DNA of 64,000 nucleotides from Trichuris trichiura (taxonomy: Eukaryota; Nematoda; Enoplea; Trichinellida; Trichuridae): assembly GCA_037903355.1 (NCBI GenBank), contig JBAJFE010000014.1:6696001-6760000 (forward strand), read 5' to 3'. Of the stretch, positions 24,563 to 37,038 are shown piece by piece. Numbering within the stretch: position 1 is the stretch's first letter; every line of letters begins with the position of its first letter. The notes below the pieces were generated by a model. That model ran no database searches and was not told where the DNA came from. It saw nothing but the letters and a program-made list of their open reading frames with translations. A program made the position numbers and the translations under genes.

Positions 24563-25518
24563 CAGTGGAGCCCCTAAAGTTGACCACCCCTATATGTCGA
24601 CCGCCTCCTTAAGTTGATCGAATTTCGGCCAGTTGATTTGTTCGCACGTTAACAAGCGCAAGGACAGCTTCTATACATCGACCACCTCCGTAAGTGGGAA
24701 GTTGACCGCTCTAGCCGTGACCTGGTATATGGACGCACTGGTAGTTGGCTCTTTGCTTGCTCTGTGTCAGTCGCTAAGAGCTGTTAACAGTCAGTGCGCC
24801 TCAATGTGCTATTACTCGACGTAGCGAAGTTTTTCATTACCGTGCACTGGAGATTTCTGATTACAGAACTGATTCCGTCGCTTTAACGATGCTATTTTCA
24901 TGCTTGCTGGCGCACCTTGCGCGTTTCCTCAATTACATAACCTCCCACCTACGCGTCAGCAGCATTCTCCCATGGGCGAAATACGACGAATCGAGCCTAA
25001 CTGTGTTCGTTCGCGTCGAGCTCAGTTTTATTCATTCGCTTTGCTGTACCCGTGCAACAGGTGGCCTTAACGTGTCTTCGCGAGTAAAGATGGTCCGGCT
25101 TACGCAGTAATAGATGCACTAGTAGCTACCAAGCTGGTTACAGTTTGCCCTATGGCTGAACGGAAAGAATCGAGAGTTGGCACAGAAAAAATGAAATGCA
25201 AAATGCCCAGAGATGTTGAGCGGAGTAGCCAACGCGGAGTTCGCCCTTGCCCATGTTTGTAGTAAGAAGCACCAGACTAGAATTGACACCTTTCAGCAAG
25301 CACTGTAGCTCCTAAAAAGCTTATACATAATTTATGGTGTTATTTTTATGCATCTCGCCGTTTAATAGATCTCCAATTGATGCTGTGCAATAGAATAAAA
25401 CGCATACAGATGCTAATCTATTCAGCCAAGCCACTTATACCCACAGTTTCCGTACGTCGACCACCTCCATATGTTGACCAGTTTTCCCCAGTCTGTTTGG
25501 TGGTTAACTGTAATACTG
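24563..25518. mobile_element. Possible Tigger-like MITE
   Basis: The left end CAGTGGAGCCCCTAAAGTTG leads into repeated 'GTYGACCACCTCC' motifs (24590, 24680 and 25455). The right end is a degenerate complement (GTGGTTAACTGTAATACTG). A related end occurs at 50180-50222 (complement of CAGTAGAACC..AAAGTTGACCACC). No transposase is seen. The termini are uncertain. Confidence 0.4.
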
Positions 25519-27140
25519 CCTCCTGAAGTAATAATGTTGGACAGAAATACGCGAGTACTCATCAGAATGCACAGCTGACCACTCTATCCAAGGCTTCAGG
25601 CAACCACTTCGGCGATACTTTTTACTGCCCTTATAGTTCTTTTCTGATGCAACGAATATCTGTAGTTATACAAAACAACTGTTTCACCAAAGAATGGATG
25701 AACGATTAGTGGGAAAAGTTCAGAAGGGAACTAGCGGTCAGAATTCCCTAGTTTCGTCGTCAGCCGAATGAGGAGCACTTGAAAGCTAGCTGCGTTCTGA
25801 ATTGTACCTGTGACTCTGTGACTTGTGGCGCGTGCGACTTACGATAGGTTCGATAGCGGTACATGTTTGCTTCGAATTCGTATTTTATAATTTATGTGTA
25901 TGTAGGACATACCTATTGGGAATAATTTGCGAAATCTGATCGCCAGACTCAGATACTTTCGCTAATTACAAAGAAATTTACAAAGGATTACAGGAAAGAA
26001 CAGAAATAGAAGTTCATGGTTTCCTAGCGCAGTCTACTCATGCTACGCTATCAATCATCATAGGGATGCCTTCTTCCAGCTATCACTGAGTCAAGGAGGA
26101 AAGGAACTTCACAGAATTGTCGCTATAGCGTTACCATCTTTTTCCAAACATCAATTGGGGCAGGGTTCTCCTTAATTAGTTCCCCCGGGGAATGCCCACT
26201 CAAACAGCGTTTCCCTTATGTCACCAAATTATGGTGATTTCTAATCAGGTTACTGATGAGCCGTGAACGCACAGAGAAAGAGACCGTTGAACTGTTTCAG
26301 TTCTACTCCACCGTGCAAACTGATCAGTGTGCGGCTTTGTTTTATCGTGCAGACTGAGCCAACTGTGAGCAGTCCGCGTGGTCAACAAGTGGTATTTGGA
26401 AAAGGGGGGACTATACGCCATGGATAAGGGGAGACTAAACTGTTTCAGCTTTTTTCTACTGTGCGTACTGATGACCCAGCGCCTTCGCTTTAGCGTACAG
26501 ACCAAGCAGAGCAACAAGCAGACTGTACGTCATGGCAATTTACAGTTTCCGTTCTACGTAGAAAAAGTAGAACCACCGTTTCAGTTAGATTATGTTGAGG
26601 ATTAGGTGTAAGTGGCCTCCAGAAACTGTTCTGGCGAGGTTCCAGTTAGTGCAGTTTAAGAAATGAACAACAGCGGCTTGAGCAACAACAGTAGGCATCG
26701 AAGCACGTTGCTTCTGGTGAGCTGCCTACCTTGGAACCATGTTCCCGTTCTTATGGAAACTTCCCTGTCCCAGGAGGTTCCACGGCACCTCCACTGAGGA
26801 GGTCGGCCGCCGTCGGAAAAAGTGCGTCTTGTACGGCTACAGCGACAGACGAAGTAGACATGATGGTGCCTGTACAGTTCTTGCTTGGCTTCTTATTCCA
26901 CAAGTTTCGTGGAAACGATACGAACGCAAGTAATCATGGTCTCAGTGGATCGCAAGCAGGCACCATAGGGCGGTTTTGGCTCCGATGAACACGGCGTCAT
27001 CCCTAATGCTGTTGCATGGATTGACCTCTATTACGCAACATTACGCAATCCCACCCTGTGGATCCCTCTTGGAGAGGGGAACTAATTGACAAGATCCTAA
27101 TTGGGTACACCGAGTGGATCAGTGAGCTCTCATTGATGTA
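25519..27140. other. No gene; contains one copy of an unnamed repeat (25740-26110)
   Basis: 25740-26110 shares diverged text with 38880-39720: a 'gataggttcga.agcggta' block, then 'cgctatcaatcatca.agg', 'cttccagctatca.tgagtcaag'. A degenerate PLE-end signature (ATGGATGAAC) lies at 25690. The remainder has no recognised coding sequence. Confidence 0.45.
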
Positions 27141-28312
27141 CAGTCGGCCCTCGTTATCCGCGGTTAATTCGTCCAGAATTTTCAACGTTTTACCGCAATA
27201 ACGCGGTAAAACGTTGAAAATTAGTATAGGCTATTTGGCCTATGAAAAAGGCCAAATAGTTTATACTCTGGCCGCCTATTTCGTCCTGCCCCCTCGAATT
27301 CCCTCTGCAGCGGTTATCATTCCTAGTAATCCTCCTAAGCTTGCTACTACAGAATCTAGCTACGAGATAATGACATCAATGAGACTGCGCTTGTCCAATG
27401 GGCTTAGCCATCAGAGTCCAGGCCGTTAGATACAAGAAGGGATGAAAGTAAGATTCTCTTTCTCTAAACTAGTGAGAATCGCCTTGCTTTAATGAGCTAA
27501 GCGGTGTACTGGTGCGCGGAATGGGTACAGAACAGGGGAAATATAAAATACATAGGCGCACTTAAGGAAAAATAGTGAACATCACACAGGGCGAAACGTT
27601 TTCCGGCAGAAACGTTTGACGCATCATGAATCAATTTGCACACTTTCTGTAGGTGGGCGCAGATCCCCTGGAGACCGGCCAGTCCTACGGTTACTTGAAC
27701 TTGTTGGTAGTGAAACTTCTCGCCTTAAAGTGTTAGACTCCGCAGCTGCTGGAGCTTTATTTAAAAACATTGTTATAGGGAACTGTCTCTCCCTTTTCTT
27801 CGCTGCATCGAATAAAACCTGTAGCGGCTTCAACGAAGCTGTTATTCCTCGTGTAACCATGATGCAACGTTCCATGGATGGATCGTATTCAGCAATCACG
27901 TGACCTTTAGGACCTGCGCTTGCCGGAAAATACTGGCAAGCTTTTGAAGCGTTCAATCTGAGGGTGCTTAAGCTCCTGTATCTTCCATAACGTCGTCGTC
28001 GCTGCCCGTAGGTGATTGCATCAGTTCCTCGAGTTCCTCGTTGGTGAACGATTCTCGACAATCTTCTATGTGCTCCCTGATATCGTCTCCTATAATGTCG
28101 GAGAAACTCTCACCTCCCAACTCCTTGACAATACTCACTATGTCCATGACCTCCTCATCGATGGCACCTAAGTCTTCGCACTCACTGACTGCGTCCTTTC
28201 CACAAACTGTTCTAGGCTTTATCTCGTATACTGGCGTGTAAAGGATGACGTCACTATTTGACGCCGGTCAAAACCGAGTTCTACACAACCCACGGATAAC
28301 GAGGGCCGACTT
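27141..28312 (-). mobile_element. pogo/Tigger-like deletion derivative, 1.17 kb, TA-flanked
   Basis: The ends are CAGTCGGCCCTCGTTATCCG and the complement GATAACGAGGGCCGACTT, with TA on both sides (27139-27140, 28313-28314). The element keeps only the C-terminal part of a transposase frame. The 27178-27220 segment is a near-perfect hairpin next to the left end. A second copy with the same deletion is at 43745-44840. Confidence 0.85.
27968..28241 (-). pseudogene. Tigger-type transposase, C-terminal fragment
   Basis: The frame reads ECEDLGAIDEEVMDIVSIVK, then EELEELMQSPTGSDDD, matching the acidic helical tail that follows the DDE domain in Tigger-family transposases. The DNA-binding and DDE parts are deleted. 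The same segment exists on the plus strand at 43821-44105 with an intact frame. Confidence 0.75.
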
Positions 28313-28314
28313 TA

Positions 28315-28681
28315 TATTCATTTAAGTCACCCCTCGAACAAAGCGATAAGGCGAGATAAGAACAATGCTTCGGGTCGGTAGGCGGCCAATGGTCCACGCT
28401 ACCGGTGCGGACACTAGTGCCGGCTACTAATTGTCTCTGAACACTAACGACATCGGTTTGTCGACAGAGAGCTGAGAGCAAGGCAGCCTTTCCAGCCAGC
28501 CTGGTGCTCCCTCCTTGTTAGGCAAGATTTATGTTATTACTAGGATTCACACAGAATAAGTTTATCACATTATGAAAAATAAGCCCCATAGTCACATTTC
28601 ACTGAATTTCGCATCCACATGCGGTTGCCTCAGCGGGTGGAAGGGAATGCTTCGCGGGCCAGACGTTTCCCACCCTTGCAC
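28315..28681. mobile_element. hAT-type MITE, truncated copy
   Basis: It matches the inner and 3' parts of the MITE at 51863-52340 (shared 'ggtccacgctacc' and 'aacgacatcggtttg' blocks) and ends in TTTCCCACCCTTGCA. Its 5' part is missing. The Tigger-like element at 27141-28312 abuts it. Confidence 0.7.
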
Positions 28682-28689
28682 TAGTCAGA

Positions 28690-29945
28690 CAAAGTGCTTT
28701 AAAACGCGGGAGTCTTAGGGGTTTTTAAGTGAGTTACAAAATTAAAAAGGGGGTTAGTAAGAAAGTTAAGAGCAACCGAAAGAGAGGGGGGTACGGGGTG
28801 GGGCTTTCCTATAAAAAAAGGGGGGAAGGATAGAAAAAGGAAAGGGTAAACAGGGGGAAGAAGAAAAAGAAAAGGGAGTTGGAAAGGAAACAAAGATGGG
28901 GGTAAACAATTAGGGGACTGCAGGACCGAGGGATTTCCCAGGACACTGTCGAACACCATTATTGGCCCTGTGCAGGCGATTCATGTGAGCGGCAGCAGTT
29001 CGCGGGCCTGATGACGGTAGTCCAGGAGTCGCTAACTGCAGCGCCACTGTCCCTGTTAATGTCCGAATTGAACTTTATGTAAAATACTTCTTTTATCTTT
29101 CTAATCACAAATTGCCTTTCTTTACACAGCACCTTCAAACGCAGTTGACCTGTGAATTGCGTTGCTTGCTGTTCCTGGCGACGGCTGGATGTCCTCCTCC
29201 ATAGCATCTCGCGGATCAAGCGTTGGCGGACGTCCACGTGGTATAGTGGACGAATCTCTGTGCAATTGATTAACAGCATTCCTGTACCTAGTCAAGGACT
29301 TCATGTGCTCCTGAAACCTATGTGCCAACGTTTTACCTGTTTCCCCAATATATGAGGCCGAACACTCACATTTTATTTCGTAAACCCCACCGGGGCATTT
29401 GTCCAGTAATACCTTTCTTTTGTCGTTGCATAGAATGGAACGGGTGTTAGAATTTCCTTTGAGCCAAACCTGGAAGCCTAATCTGTTCCCAAGTCTTTTA
29501 ATTTTTTCTCCCAGGCTTGCGTAATACGGGAGGATGAAGCGTACCCTTGAAGCAGGTTTTTTCACTCTTGTTTTGCCCTCTAGTTTTCGCCAAAATATTC
29601 AGTCGATGAAATGGACAGGGTACCCATTTTCCGTAAATACTCAAGTTCTTGCCCCAAGCAATCCTGATCACGAATGACCAATGCGCGATCCACCACACCA
29701 TCCAGTGTTCCCGTCATAACGTGTCGCGGATGATGTGACGTAAACTTCACATATTTGTCAGAGTTGGTTTTCGGTAAACAGTAGGTTTTGTACCCTCCTG
29801 TGTGCGAATAATGGGGATGTCCAGAAATAAAACTTTTCCTTCTGCCTCTTTGTATAAATAAAGAAAATGTTCGTCTCCATTGCTCCATGATAGGAAGTAC
29901 ACGATATTGGAGGTCATTTGAACACGACATTTGCTCACTTAAAGC
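28690..29945 (-). pseudogene. Penelope-like element, RT C-terminus and GIY-YIG endonuclease (broken)
   Basis: Reading minus, the order is VYRKPTLTN, KFTSHHPRHV, a spacer with frameshifts, then CPGGVYEIKCECSASYIGE and a conserved HRFQEHMKSLTRYRNAV block, ending in VFYIKFNSDINRDSG. This is the canonical PLE order (post-RT segment, linker, GIY-YIG). At least two frame changes and a stop (near 29580) break it. The RT catalytic core is missing (5' truncated). A T/C-rich 3' tail on the coding strand runs to about 28700. Confidence 0.85.
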
Positions 29946-30189
29946 GCTAATTGCACAATATCTGCATTTTCACGAAGAGCTACACAAAAACTGCACAGAG
30001 CATTTCTCGAACGTTCGCGGAAGTTATCGCTTTCATGAGATGTGTGCTTTCAGATCATCCGTTAAAAGCAACAGCATCCACGCACGTTCGGGAGAGGCTC
30101 CGTAAAGTTGCTTGTGAAAAATGCAAATACGTATAGATATGTGTGTATCAAATCCGCGCTACGTCGCGGTGATCATAAAGTGCTCGCTA

Positions 30190-33100
30190 TTACCAAACGC
30201 TTTCACTTTCATGTGTCTGCGGTAGACGTTGTAACGCGTCTCCCACAGGTGGTGCCCAACTGTAAGAAAGAAACATATTTTTCAAGTTTTGCGTCGACCT
30301 CCATAACAGCATGATTGTTCTATCTACTGTTGACGTTAAACAGTTTAAGAAACTGTTTAACAAACAGTTCCGAGCTTAAACGCAAAATAATTTAAACATC
30401 TTTTCATAATAAAGCTGCTTTATCAACTCTTGGAACTATATTTTTAAAATCTTACCTCGGACTCATTGTTGGAACAACACCTGGTTGTGGCCAGTTGCAC
30501 GGCCATCCTGCGCGAAACCGAAACTAAAGAAACATTATGCGTAAAATAAAGAATAACTTAGATAAACGAGAAATTTTAAGAATATTCTTGAAAGTCATTA
30601 AAATTATAAAGTAGAACTTACTGAAGGATACCGAAGGAACTCGTTTGTAAAGCACGTGGAATCAGTTACCACGCTCACATTCGTCGAATTCGTTTGAGCA
30701 AGAGGAACTAAAACAAAACATTATTTTACGCTAGCTACACCCTTGAAGCATCTAGTTTTTAAGCCACAGCCTCTATTATTAATATATTTATAATACAACG
30801 CTTAGAATTCTAAGCAGCTTTCAATCGTATTGCAAAAAGGTACGCAAAGCGAGAGTACAGGAAATGTTGCAAAACCACTAACATTTTATCGCACCAAGAA
30901 AAATTACATAACAAACTTCTTAATTACGGGCTGAAACAAGATTTGACTCACCATCCAGCGAACTGGTCGATGTAAGAGTTTCATCCAATTCTGAACATGG
31001 GTCACCTTTAACCGGAGGCACTATTTTCTTCTTGGGCACATGTACTACGGCATTAAGGGTGGCTGCTCCGTCATCTCGATGTTCATTACGACGTCTTTTA
31101 TCTTGAGGTCTACTGTTTTTTCCTTCTTCATTATAGCGTTCCACAACGTAGCCTGCATCCTCTTCTTGCAATTCTATGTAGGTTATTTCATTGAAATGCC
31201 CTTCTTCGAGTTTTGGGAGTGTAAAATTCGCTTAAATACGAAGAGAACTAACGCAAGAAAGAGGAAAGTGCCTAACAACCTTTCATTTCCATTAAAACTT
31301 CTGACGGAATACGCTTGCCTTTGTTCGTGCTTTCCATGAGATATCGGTACGCGTATTCCTCTTCAGGGGGAACAATTATAACCGCTCTGCGGTGAAAATC
31401 CCGAAAAGCGGATAATTTTCGCTTTCGCGCCCAGGGACATACGTTTGTCTGAAGGCAAACGGTAGTTACGAGCTTCATATAACCGAAAATTTGTTAAAAT
31501 CCCACAGTGCCGTAAGAAAACTTGCGAAGCATAGGCTGGGACCGTTATGCAGTTACCTTAGTAACCATTACTTAGGTATGTGAGCCATACTTAAAGTTTT
31601 ATTTAGGATTTACACAAGCAGTTGTGGCCAGGATAACTGGGAACGGGTCCGTACAATTTCACTGTACATGTTTACAGATAGTTCACTCGTTGCGAAGGCT
31701 TTACTCTGAACACAAAGCTATTTGAACAGTCCTGATCTGCTGTCATCCTATTGAAATAATTTCATTTCGCAGTTGGAAAACGGATTGCTTTTATGGTTTT
31801 TTGTCTAACGGTACAATACTTGAAATGATCTACTTGAACTGTAATCAAAGAAACCTGGACACCGTTCGGCAAATCATCAGGCCTATCTAACAAGAAAATG
31901 CTGACGACGGAACTAGGCAGCTCTGAAAGCGTCCAATAAAATTTGTACGTTCAGTAGTGTCCACGAGCAGTCGCGTCAAAAATCTCGCTTTGATTACAGA
32001 CAAACTAAACCTTGGTCAATGGGTGCACTCCCGTGCTGAGAACAACCAACGACACATGATCGATTCATTTAAAAAATTCTGATTTTCAAACATTAACGGG
32101 TTACTTCTGTATACATCATGTATCTCTATTGCAATGCCGACTTTAATGTTGTTCTCCTGATGCTCAAATTCGGAAGAACATGCTGCGATATATACAACCA
32201 AACGACATTATTTAAAAAATGGACTGCATGTCATACCCCGTCAATGATGTAATTCCTTTTTCTTCTGCAAGCCAGTTGCAGTAATTTCAGAAAACACTTC
32301 GCAGCAGTACCCATAACAATATCCCAACGGCCTTGGTGAACTTTCTTCCGTGGGATTCCTTGTATCTAAAAGGTTTTTACGTGATCTAGTACTGAGGAAA
32401 CGCAATGAACGAACGCTCATTTGGTCCAAAACAACGGAGGGGCTCAAGACAAGCCAACGATACTCCGGACTTTTCAAAATAAAGGACTTCACCCAAGTAG
32501 ATTTTCCGCATCCGGGAAGTCCGATCATCATGATAACGATGCAGTCTTCCTTCGATGCTGCTGGAAGCGGTCCTCGGCATCGGTCCGTAACGTGCACGTC
32601 GTTGATGAAACTAAAGCCTTCTGGCAAAGGAAACCATGGCTTTTCCTGAAACAGACATACATGGCAGTAAAGCGCTCGTATTAAGGTGCACTAATTTTAC
32701 CAAATGACCAAAGTTGACTTCAAATTTAACGTTTCGGGCAGTAAAGGAGGGAAAAAGAAGTTTTGTCGAGAAACAGTCGTTCTTCAAATTAAAGGCCGTT
32801 CCTAGCGACTGCCCATTTTTGCAGAATGCAATCGAGCCGGAGCCGAAGTCGACAAGACAAGTTATTACATCCATTGGCCAAAAGTTTTCTCCCCAAGGCG
32901 TGAATACATTACCAGTTGCCTTTTTTCCATTGTTGCAGTAAGCATAACTGCACTCTAGTTCACCAAGTCGATTATGCGCTGAATCTTCAGTAGACCAACC
33001 AATTCTCAACTCATGCCAGCATACTTCTTCTTTGAAGTCGACGTCCTGCGTTTTAATCTCTTCAAGAAGCTTCAAAGTAAAGTCATTAAGGCCGGTCAGG

Positions 33101-33946
33101 CCACAGAAAACCACATCAATGAGATGCAAAAAAATGCAACCATTAGTTGCACAATATGGGGTGCAAAGAATTCGAAAGTGATACAAAATTTACTTTCACT
33201 TCAAAGCCAACCCGGCCTTTAGCAACGCCATAGCTTGCCTTGCCGCCCGCTAGCAAATGTGCAAAACCACTGACTGAGTAGGGCTGCAGAACAAACGGTT
33301 CCGCTGCCGATACGAATAGATTCAAATCTGAGTTGTCTAAAAAGCATACGATTTGCAGAAATCGGTTAGTGATTGACTTGCGGAACAGAACGACGATTTT
33401 GTCAGATATCTGTTCGATATAAAATCAGCAATGATTTGGCAGAAATGCCTTAATCATTCCTTTTGTCATCATCACTTGGTTCACATAAAAGTAGAAAGTA
33501 ACCGCTCATAAGGCAGTCACAAGTAGGTTTTGTACGATCAGATGTACACGTCAACGTTGAACAAGGTGAGAAAAGAAGAATACTCACATGGGTCAACATA
33601 AACTTGACAACTATCGATATTTTCAATGTCGAATTCATCTTCTAACTCTTCAAGTTCGTCGTCCTCATCACTAAACGAACTTTGAGAGGTCATGAAAACA
33701 ATAATCCAGCAAGCCCATCTAAATAATACGTGGGTGCAAAACAACGCACTCGAATAGCAAATCACGTCTATAGCCAGGTCCTTTGCTGTCCTCTTTCCAA
33801 GGATCGACAACATCCTCCTTCACTTTGGCGAAAGATGGGGGGTCTAATAACAAGAGTTTGAGACCAAAACATTTAGTCAGTTAAAAGTGACAACCTAGGT
33901 CAGAAGGTAATTCATCCATTCCTTCAGGCAAAGCATTTAGATCCAT
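30190..33946 (-). CDS. hnRNP U-like nuclear RNA-binding protein (SPRY plus P-loop kinase-like domain)
   Basis: Exons (minus): 33946-33895, 33843-33750, 33679-33588, 33336-33194, 33069-32701, 32645-32415, 32365-32237, 31448-31280, 31230-30952, 30707-30622, 30523-30456 and 30259-30190 (TAA). They join in phase to 593 codons plus stop. The protein has an acidic N-terminus (about residues 55-75), the SPRY domain (NSDLNLF, AGGKASYGV, HELRIGWS, VITCLVDFG, about 80-250), then a nucleotide-binding domain with Walker A GLPGCGKST (about 291-299), RRKRNYIID and a MEMK motif as in hnRNP U/HNRNPUL. The C-terminus is short and only weakly W/P-rich. hnRNP U proteins bind nascent RNA and chromatin in the nucleus. 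No SAP domain is visible before the SPRY. The start is the first ATG fitting the splice pattern, and an extra upstream exon cannot be excluded. Confidence 0.88.
31449..32236. other. Largest intron of the hnRNP U-like gene
   Basis: This 788-bp intron separates the RRKRNYIIDG exon from the TNVCPW exon. It contains one degenerate hammerhead-like core on the plus strand (31901-31928), suggesting an old PLE-end insertion. Otherwise nothing is recognised. Confidence 0.5.
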
Positions 33947-34843
33947 GTCCGGTGAAATTAAAGATGGTAACAATTTAAGTTGTTATCATCGCATTTAAAA
34001 CATGTGAGCTTTCGCGAAAACTACCGCCCAAAAGTAACAGTACCAATGATTTACATGTACTGAACAGTTTACTCTGAACAGAATCAAACCTGACCTAGAC
34101 CGAGAACTTCTTATGTGGTCCCAGCTTTCGAAAATAATGATGCAATACGAGTTGAGTAAAAAAGTTGGTTCAATGTAGCAGGTTCATAAAGTTTCATATT
34201 TTTGAAAAAAATAACACCAAAAATAAGCCTCTTCATGAGAGGTGCCTAAGCTGTTCTTATACGCAAGAATTCCACCCAATGAACTGTTATGAGGCTTACT
34301 GATGCGCTTCGTCACATCAGACGCGTTCTATTTGCTATTTGTCTAGCCTGACATTGATACAACGCCAAAGATGAAGCATAATGTGCCCCAAAATGTTAAT
34401 TAGTAAAATTGTTGCAACTTTTCAACAGACTAAGCTTCACATTTATTGGAAGGGACCGTAGCGCACACACTGCCAACGAGGAGTCATAATGCCTTTTTGA
34501 AAGCAAATGGGTACAGGGTGACTAAGAAAGTAACCGATTGCTCAAGAGAAAACTTTGAGTTCGAGAGAAACAAGCGAAGTTGATTCATTCTCGCTTGTTT
34601 ACCCACAGGCAAAATGTTGGTATGGAAAAGTTTTATAAAACGATTCGCATCATATTTTATATCGATCAGCATCTATCCTACGCATCATTAAGTACGATCT
34701 TCTTGCAACGGTACGTTTCTTGGAGAAGCCATTGGCCCCTTTTTAGTGTTTCGTTGACATTTTGGAAACTAAACTTTATGATTTTGAATTTTTTGCATTT
34801 TAAATTATTTCGCTGGCAATTGTTTTCTTTGTTATAAGAACAA
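33947..34843. promoter_or_regulatory. Shared 5' region between hnRNP U-like (-) and LIN9 (+)
   Basis: The two genes start head to head 897 bp apart, so this segment must hold both promoters unless upstream exons exist. No TATA or other element can be named with confidence, and no repeat was recognised. 34600-34840 is strongly AT-rich just before the LIN9 ATG. Confidence 0.5.
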
Positions 34844-37038
34844 ATGGCAAACCGCTCAGAAAGTGTACGCACCGAATTGACGGTAAAGGTCGAAGCAGAG
34901 GACCCAAATGGGGCTCAGAGCGAAAGCGAAGGAGTTACGAACGATGAGGATGCAGATGTAAGTCCAGATTCTGGCACTACTGACACTGTGAAAGCTTCAG
35001 ACGAACCGGCTAAAACGGTAATGCCACGGCGCAGTGCGCGTGTTCAAAGCAAGTTCATGGAAAGTAAGGTCAGTTTGCTTTTAAACATTGATTATGAAAC
35101 TATATAATTAGGCGATGAGGGCGAGAAAAGTTACAGCCGCATTGCTGCTGGTCTTGCTCGTTATTATGGTACACGTTTCGTCGGTTCAAGGTAAGCACGT
35201 GCTCGGTTGTTTTGCTTATCATCTAGCATTAATAGTAATCCGTAATGCAATAATGGTAATTTCTGTAGCAAAGAAGTTCTTGTTATTATCTTTGTGCTAG
35301 CGCTCTTAAGTGCTAAATTATGCTTAACCTTGCCAATTTGTAAGAAAGTAAAGTATCGTGCTATGTATGGGTTTTATAGCCTTTTAGTTCGTACAAACGT
35401 ATAATGTTTTCTTGCAGAAATTCAAATAGAGGGAATACCGTTATTCGAGGAACAAATGACTTGCCAAATGATCTGAAGCAAAATCTTAAACAGTTAAAAA
35501 ACTTTTTGAAACTTCCGAAAGCTCGCCGCTGGGCGTACTTTGAATTCTTCTACTCTGACGTGGATCACGAGCTTTTTCTCGGGCCAAGTGAATTTCACCA
35601 ATGTTTACAAGAAAATTTTCCTATGTTGAAACAAAGAAAACTGCATTTGCCCGAGTGGAGGCATATTAAGCGTATGATAGGGAAACCAAGGCGTTTATCC
35701 CAAGCGTTTCTTGCCTCTGAGCGTCAAATGCTAGAGAAGAAACGTCAACGCATTCGAGAAATTCAAAAGGGTAGCGCCGTTGTGCTTGGAAACGACCTGC
35801 AGTTGCCATCCAAGATACCTCAGCCTCTGACCGTGGGTTCTAAAGTATTTGCAAAATTGCATACGCAAAGGGAAGGAATGGGAATATTTGCTGGAACAGT
35901 GGATGCTGTTGTTGAAGCCAGCTATCGAATCGTTTTTGAGAAAAACATTCCAGCACATATCATCCCTGATATTGATGTGATGGCCGAAACTCCTGAAGAT
36001 TTGGTTTCCGTTTCTTTTTTCTTGGAGAAGAATAAAGCCGCGCAGCCGCTACCCTTCCGAGCCAACAGTATGCTGAACGTCGTGTGCTCTCCTGCAACCA
36101 TTTCTTCCGAGATGGCAAAAGCTGAATACGACTCTGCCCTGGGTAATTTTCATTTGTTTTTCTGCTTACCAGATAGGGTTGTACCACAATGTAATTGAAT
36201 ACCGTTTGTCCAGACAGAGTATTATCTGTTGTCATCTTTAGGTTTGAAGTGGTAATTGTCTTTAGCCGCCATACGTCAACTAGTTATTTCCGCTTCCACT
36301 AGGGCAGTAATGCAATACATCCATTAAAGAGTTGTATATTATCCGATTTCAGGCAACACCATCGCCTTAGGAAATGTAGATGGCCGAGATGAGAAATTTG
36401 GCAACTATCCGGTGCGTCTGGTAACTTTATTGACAAAACTGTACAAGTTGATAGAGCGAAAGCGCGCATTACTGAATATGTTGCGTCACAAAAATTTAAT
36501 GGCAGAGCATTACTACATGCGAACGTGTGGCCAGCCTTATGAAAAAGAATTCCGGAACTTGTACGCCGGTACTGTGGTGAAGTTGAAGAAGATAAACGAG
36601 CAGCTGGACTCATGCTTAAAGTCAGTGACGGAACATTCGAACAATTTGTTACCTCATCTGACTGAAGTTACTCTAACTAGTAGGCCTAAGACACTTCGTA
36701 AACTGTGCCTTTCCAGAGCAACTCAAATTGTTAAACAACTTAGCTCGGCGGCCAGTATAAATTCAGCTGGTAGCGGATCAAAGGAGACTCCAGTTTTGAG
36801 CAGTTCCACAACCGATCTTATTACTTCGTTTTGTTCTCTCTTGCTGCAGCTGAAAACGTTAGGACAACAACCAACACGGACCAACTTTGACTTTTGTACT
36901 GTACGCGAGTCCATCAAGGAAATCAAAGAAAAGCTGAAGCCAACGGTAAGGTCTCTTTTTGAAGATTTAATAGAATTACCTGTCAGACATATTGAGCTGT
37001 GTGCTAGTTCGGATGACCCAATGCTTTACTTTATATGA
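34844..37038 (+). CDS. LIN9: LIN9 (MuvB/DREAM complex subunit, DIRP domain)
   Basis: Exons are 34844-35063, 35112-35190, 35418-36142 and 36353-37038 (TGA). All phases agree and give 569 residues, close to the vertebrate LIN9 length. The DIRP domain (about residues 115-235) shows TNDLPNDLKQNLKQLKNFLK, WAYFEFFYSDVD, MGKPRRLSQAF and a Tudor-like part with GSKVFAKL and IPDIDV. The C-terminal coiled region (FPVRLVT-like start, LTKLYKLI, LITSFCSLLLQLK) also matches. LIN9 is a core subunit of MuvB, which with E2F/DP/pocket proteins represses, and with B-Myb activates, cell-cycle genes. An in-frame TAA (34838-34840) precedes the ATG. The first intron is 48 nt. Basic RRSARV near residue 65 fits a nuclear protein. 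Confidence 0.95.

Noticed and set aside
27624..28061. 145-codon minus-strand open frame
   Set aside because: It lies in the Tigger-like element outside the recognisable transposase tail frame and is broken in the sister copy.
35115..35300. Signal-peptide-like open frame (ALLLVLLVIMV)
   Set aside because: It is an alternate frame of LIN9 exon 2 (35112-35190); the in-phase reading joins both neighbours perfectly.
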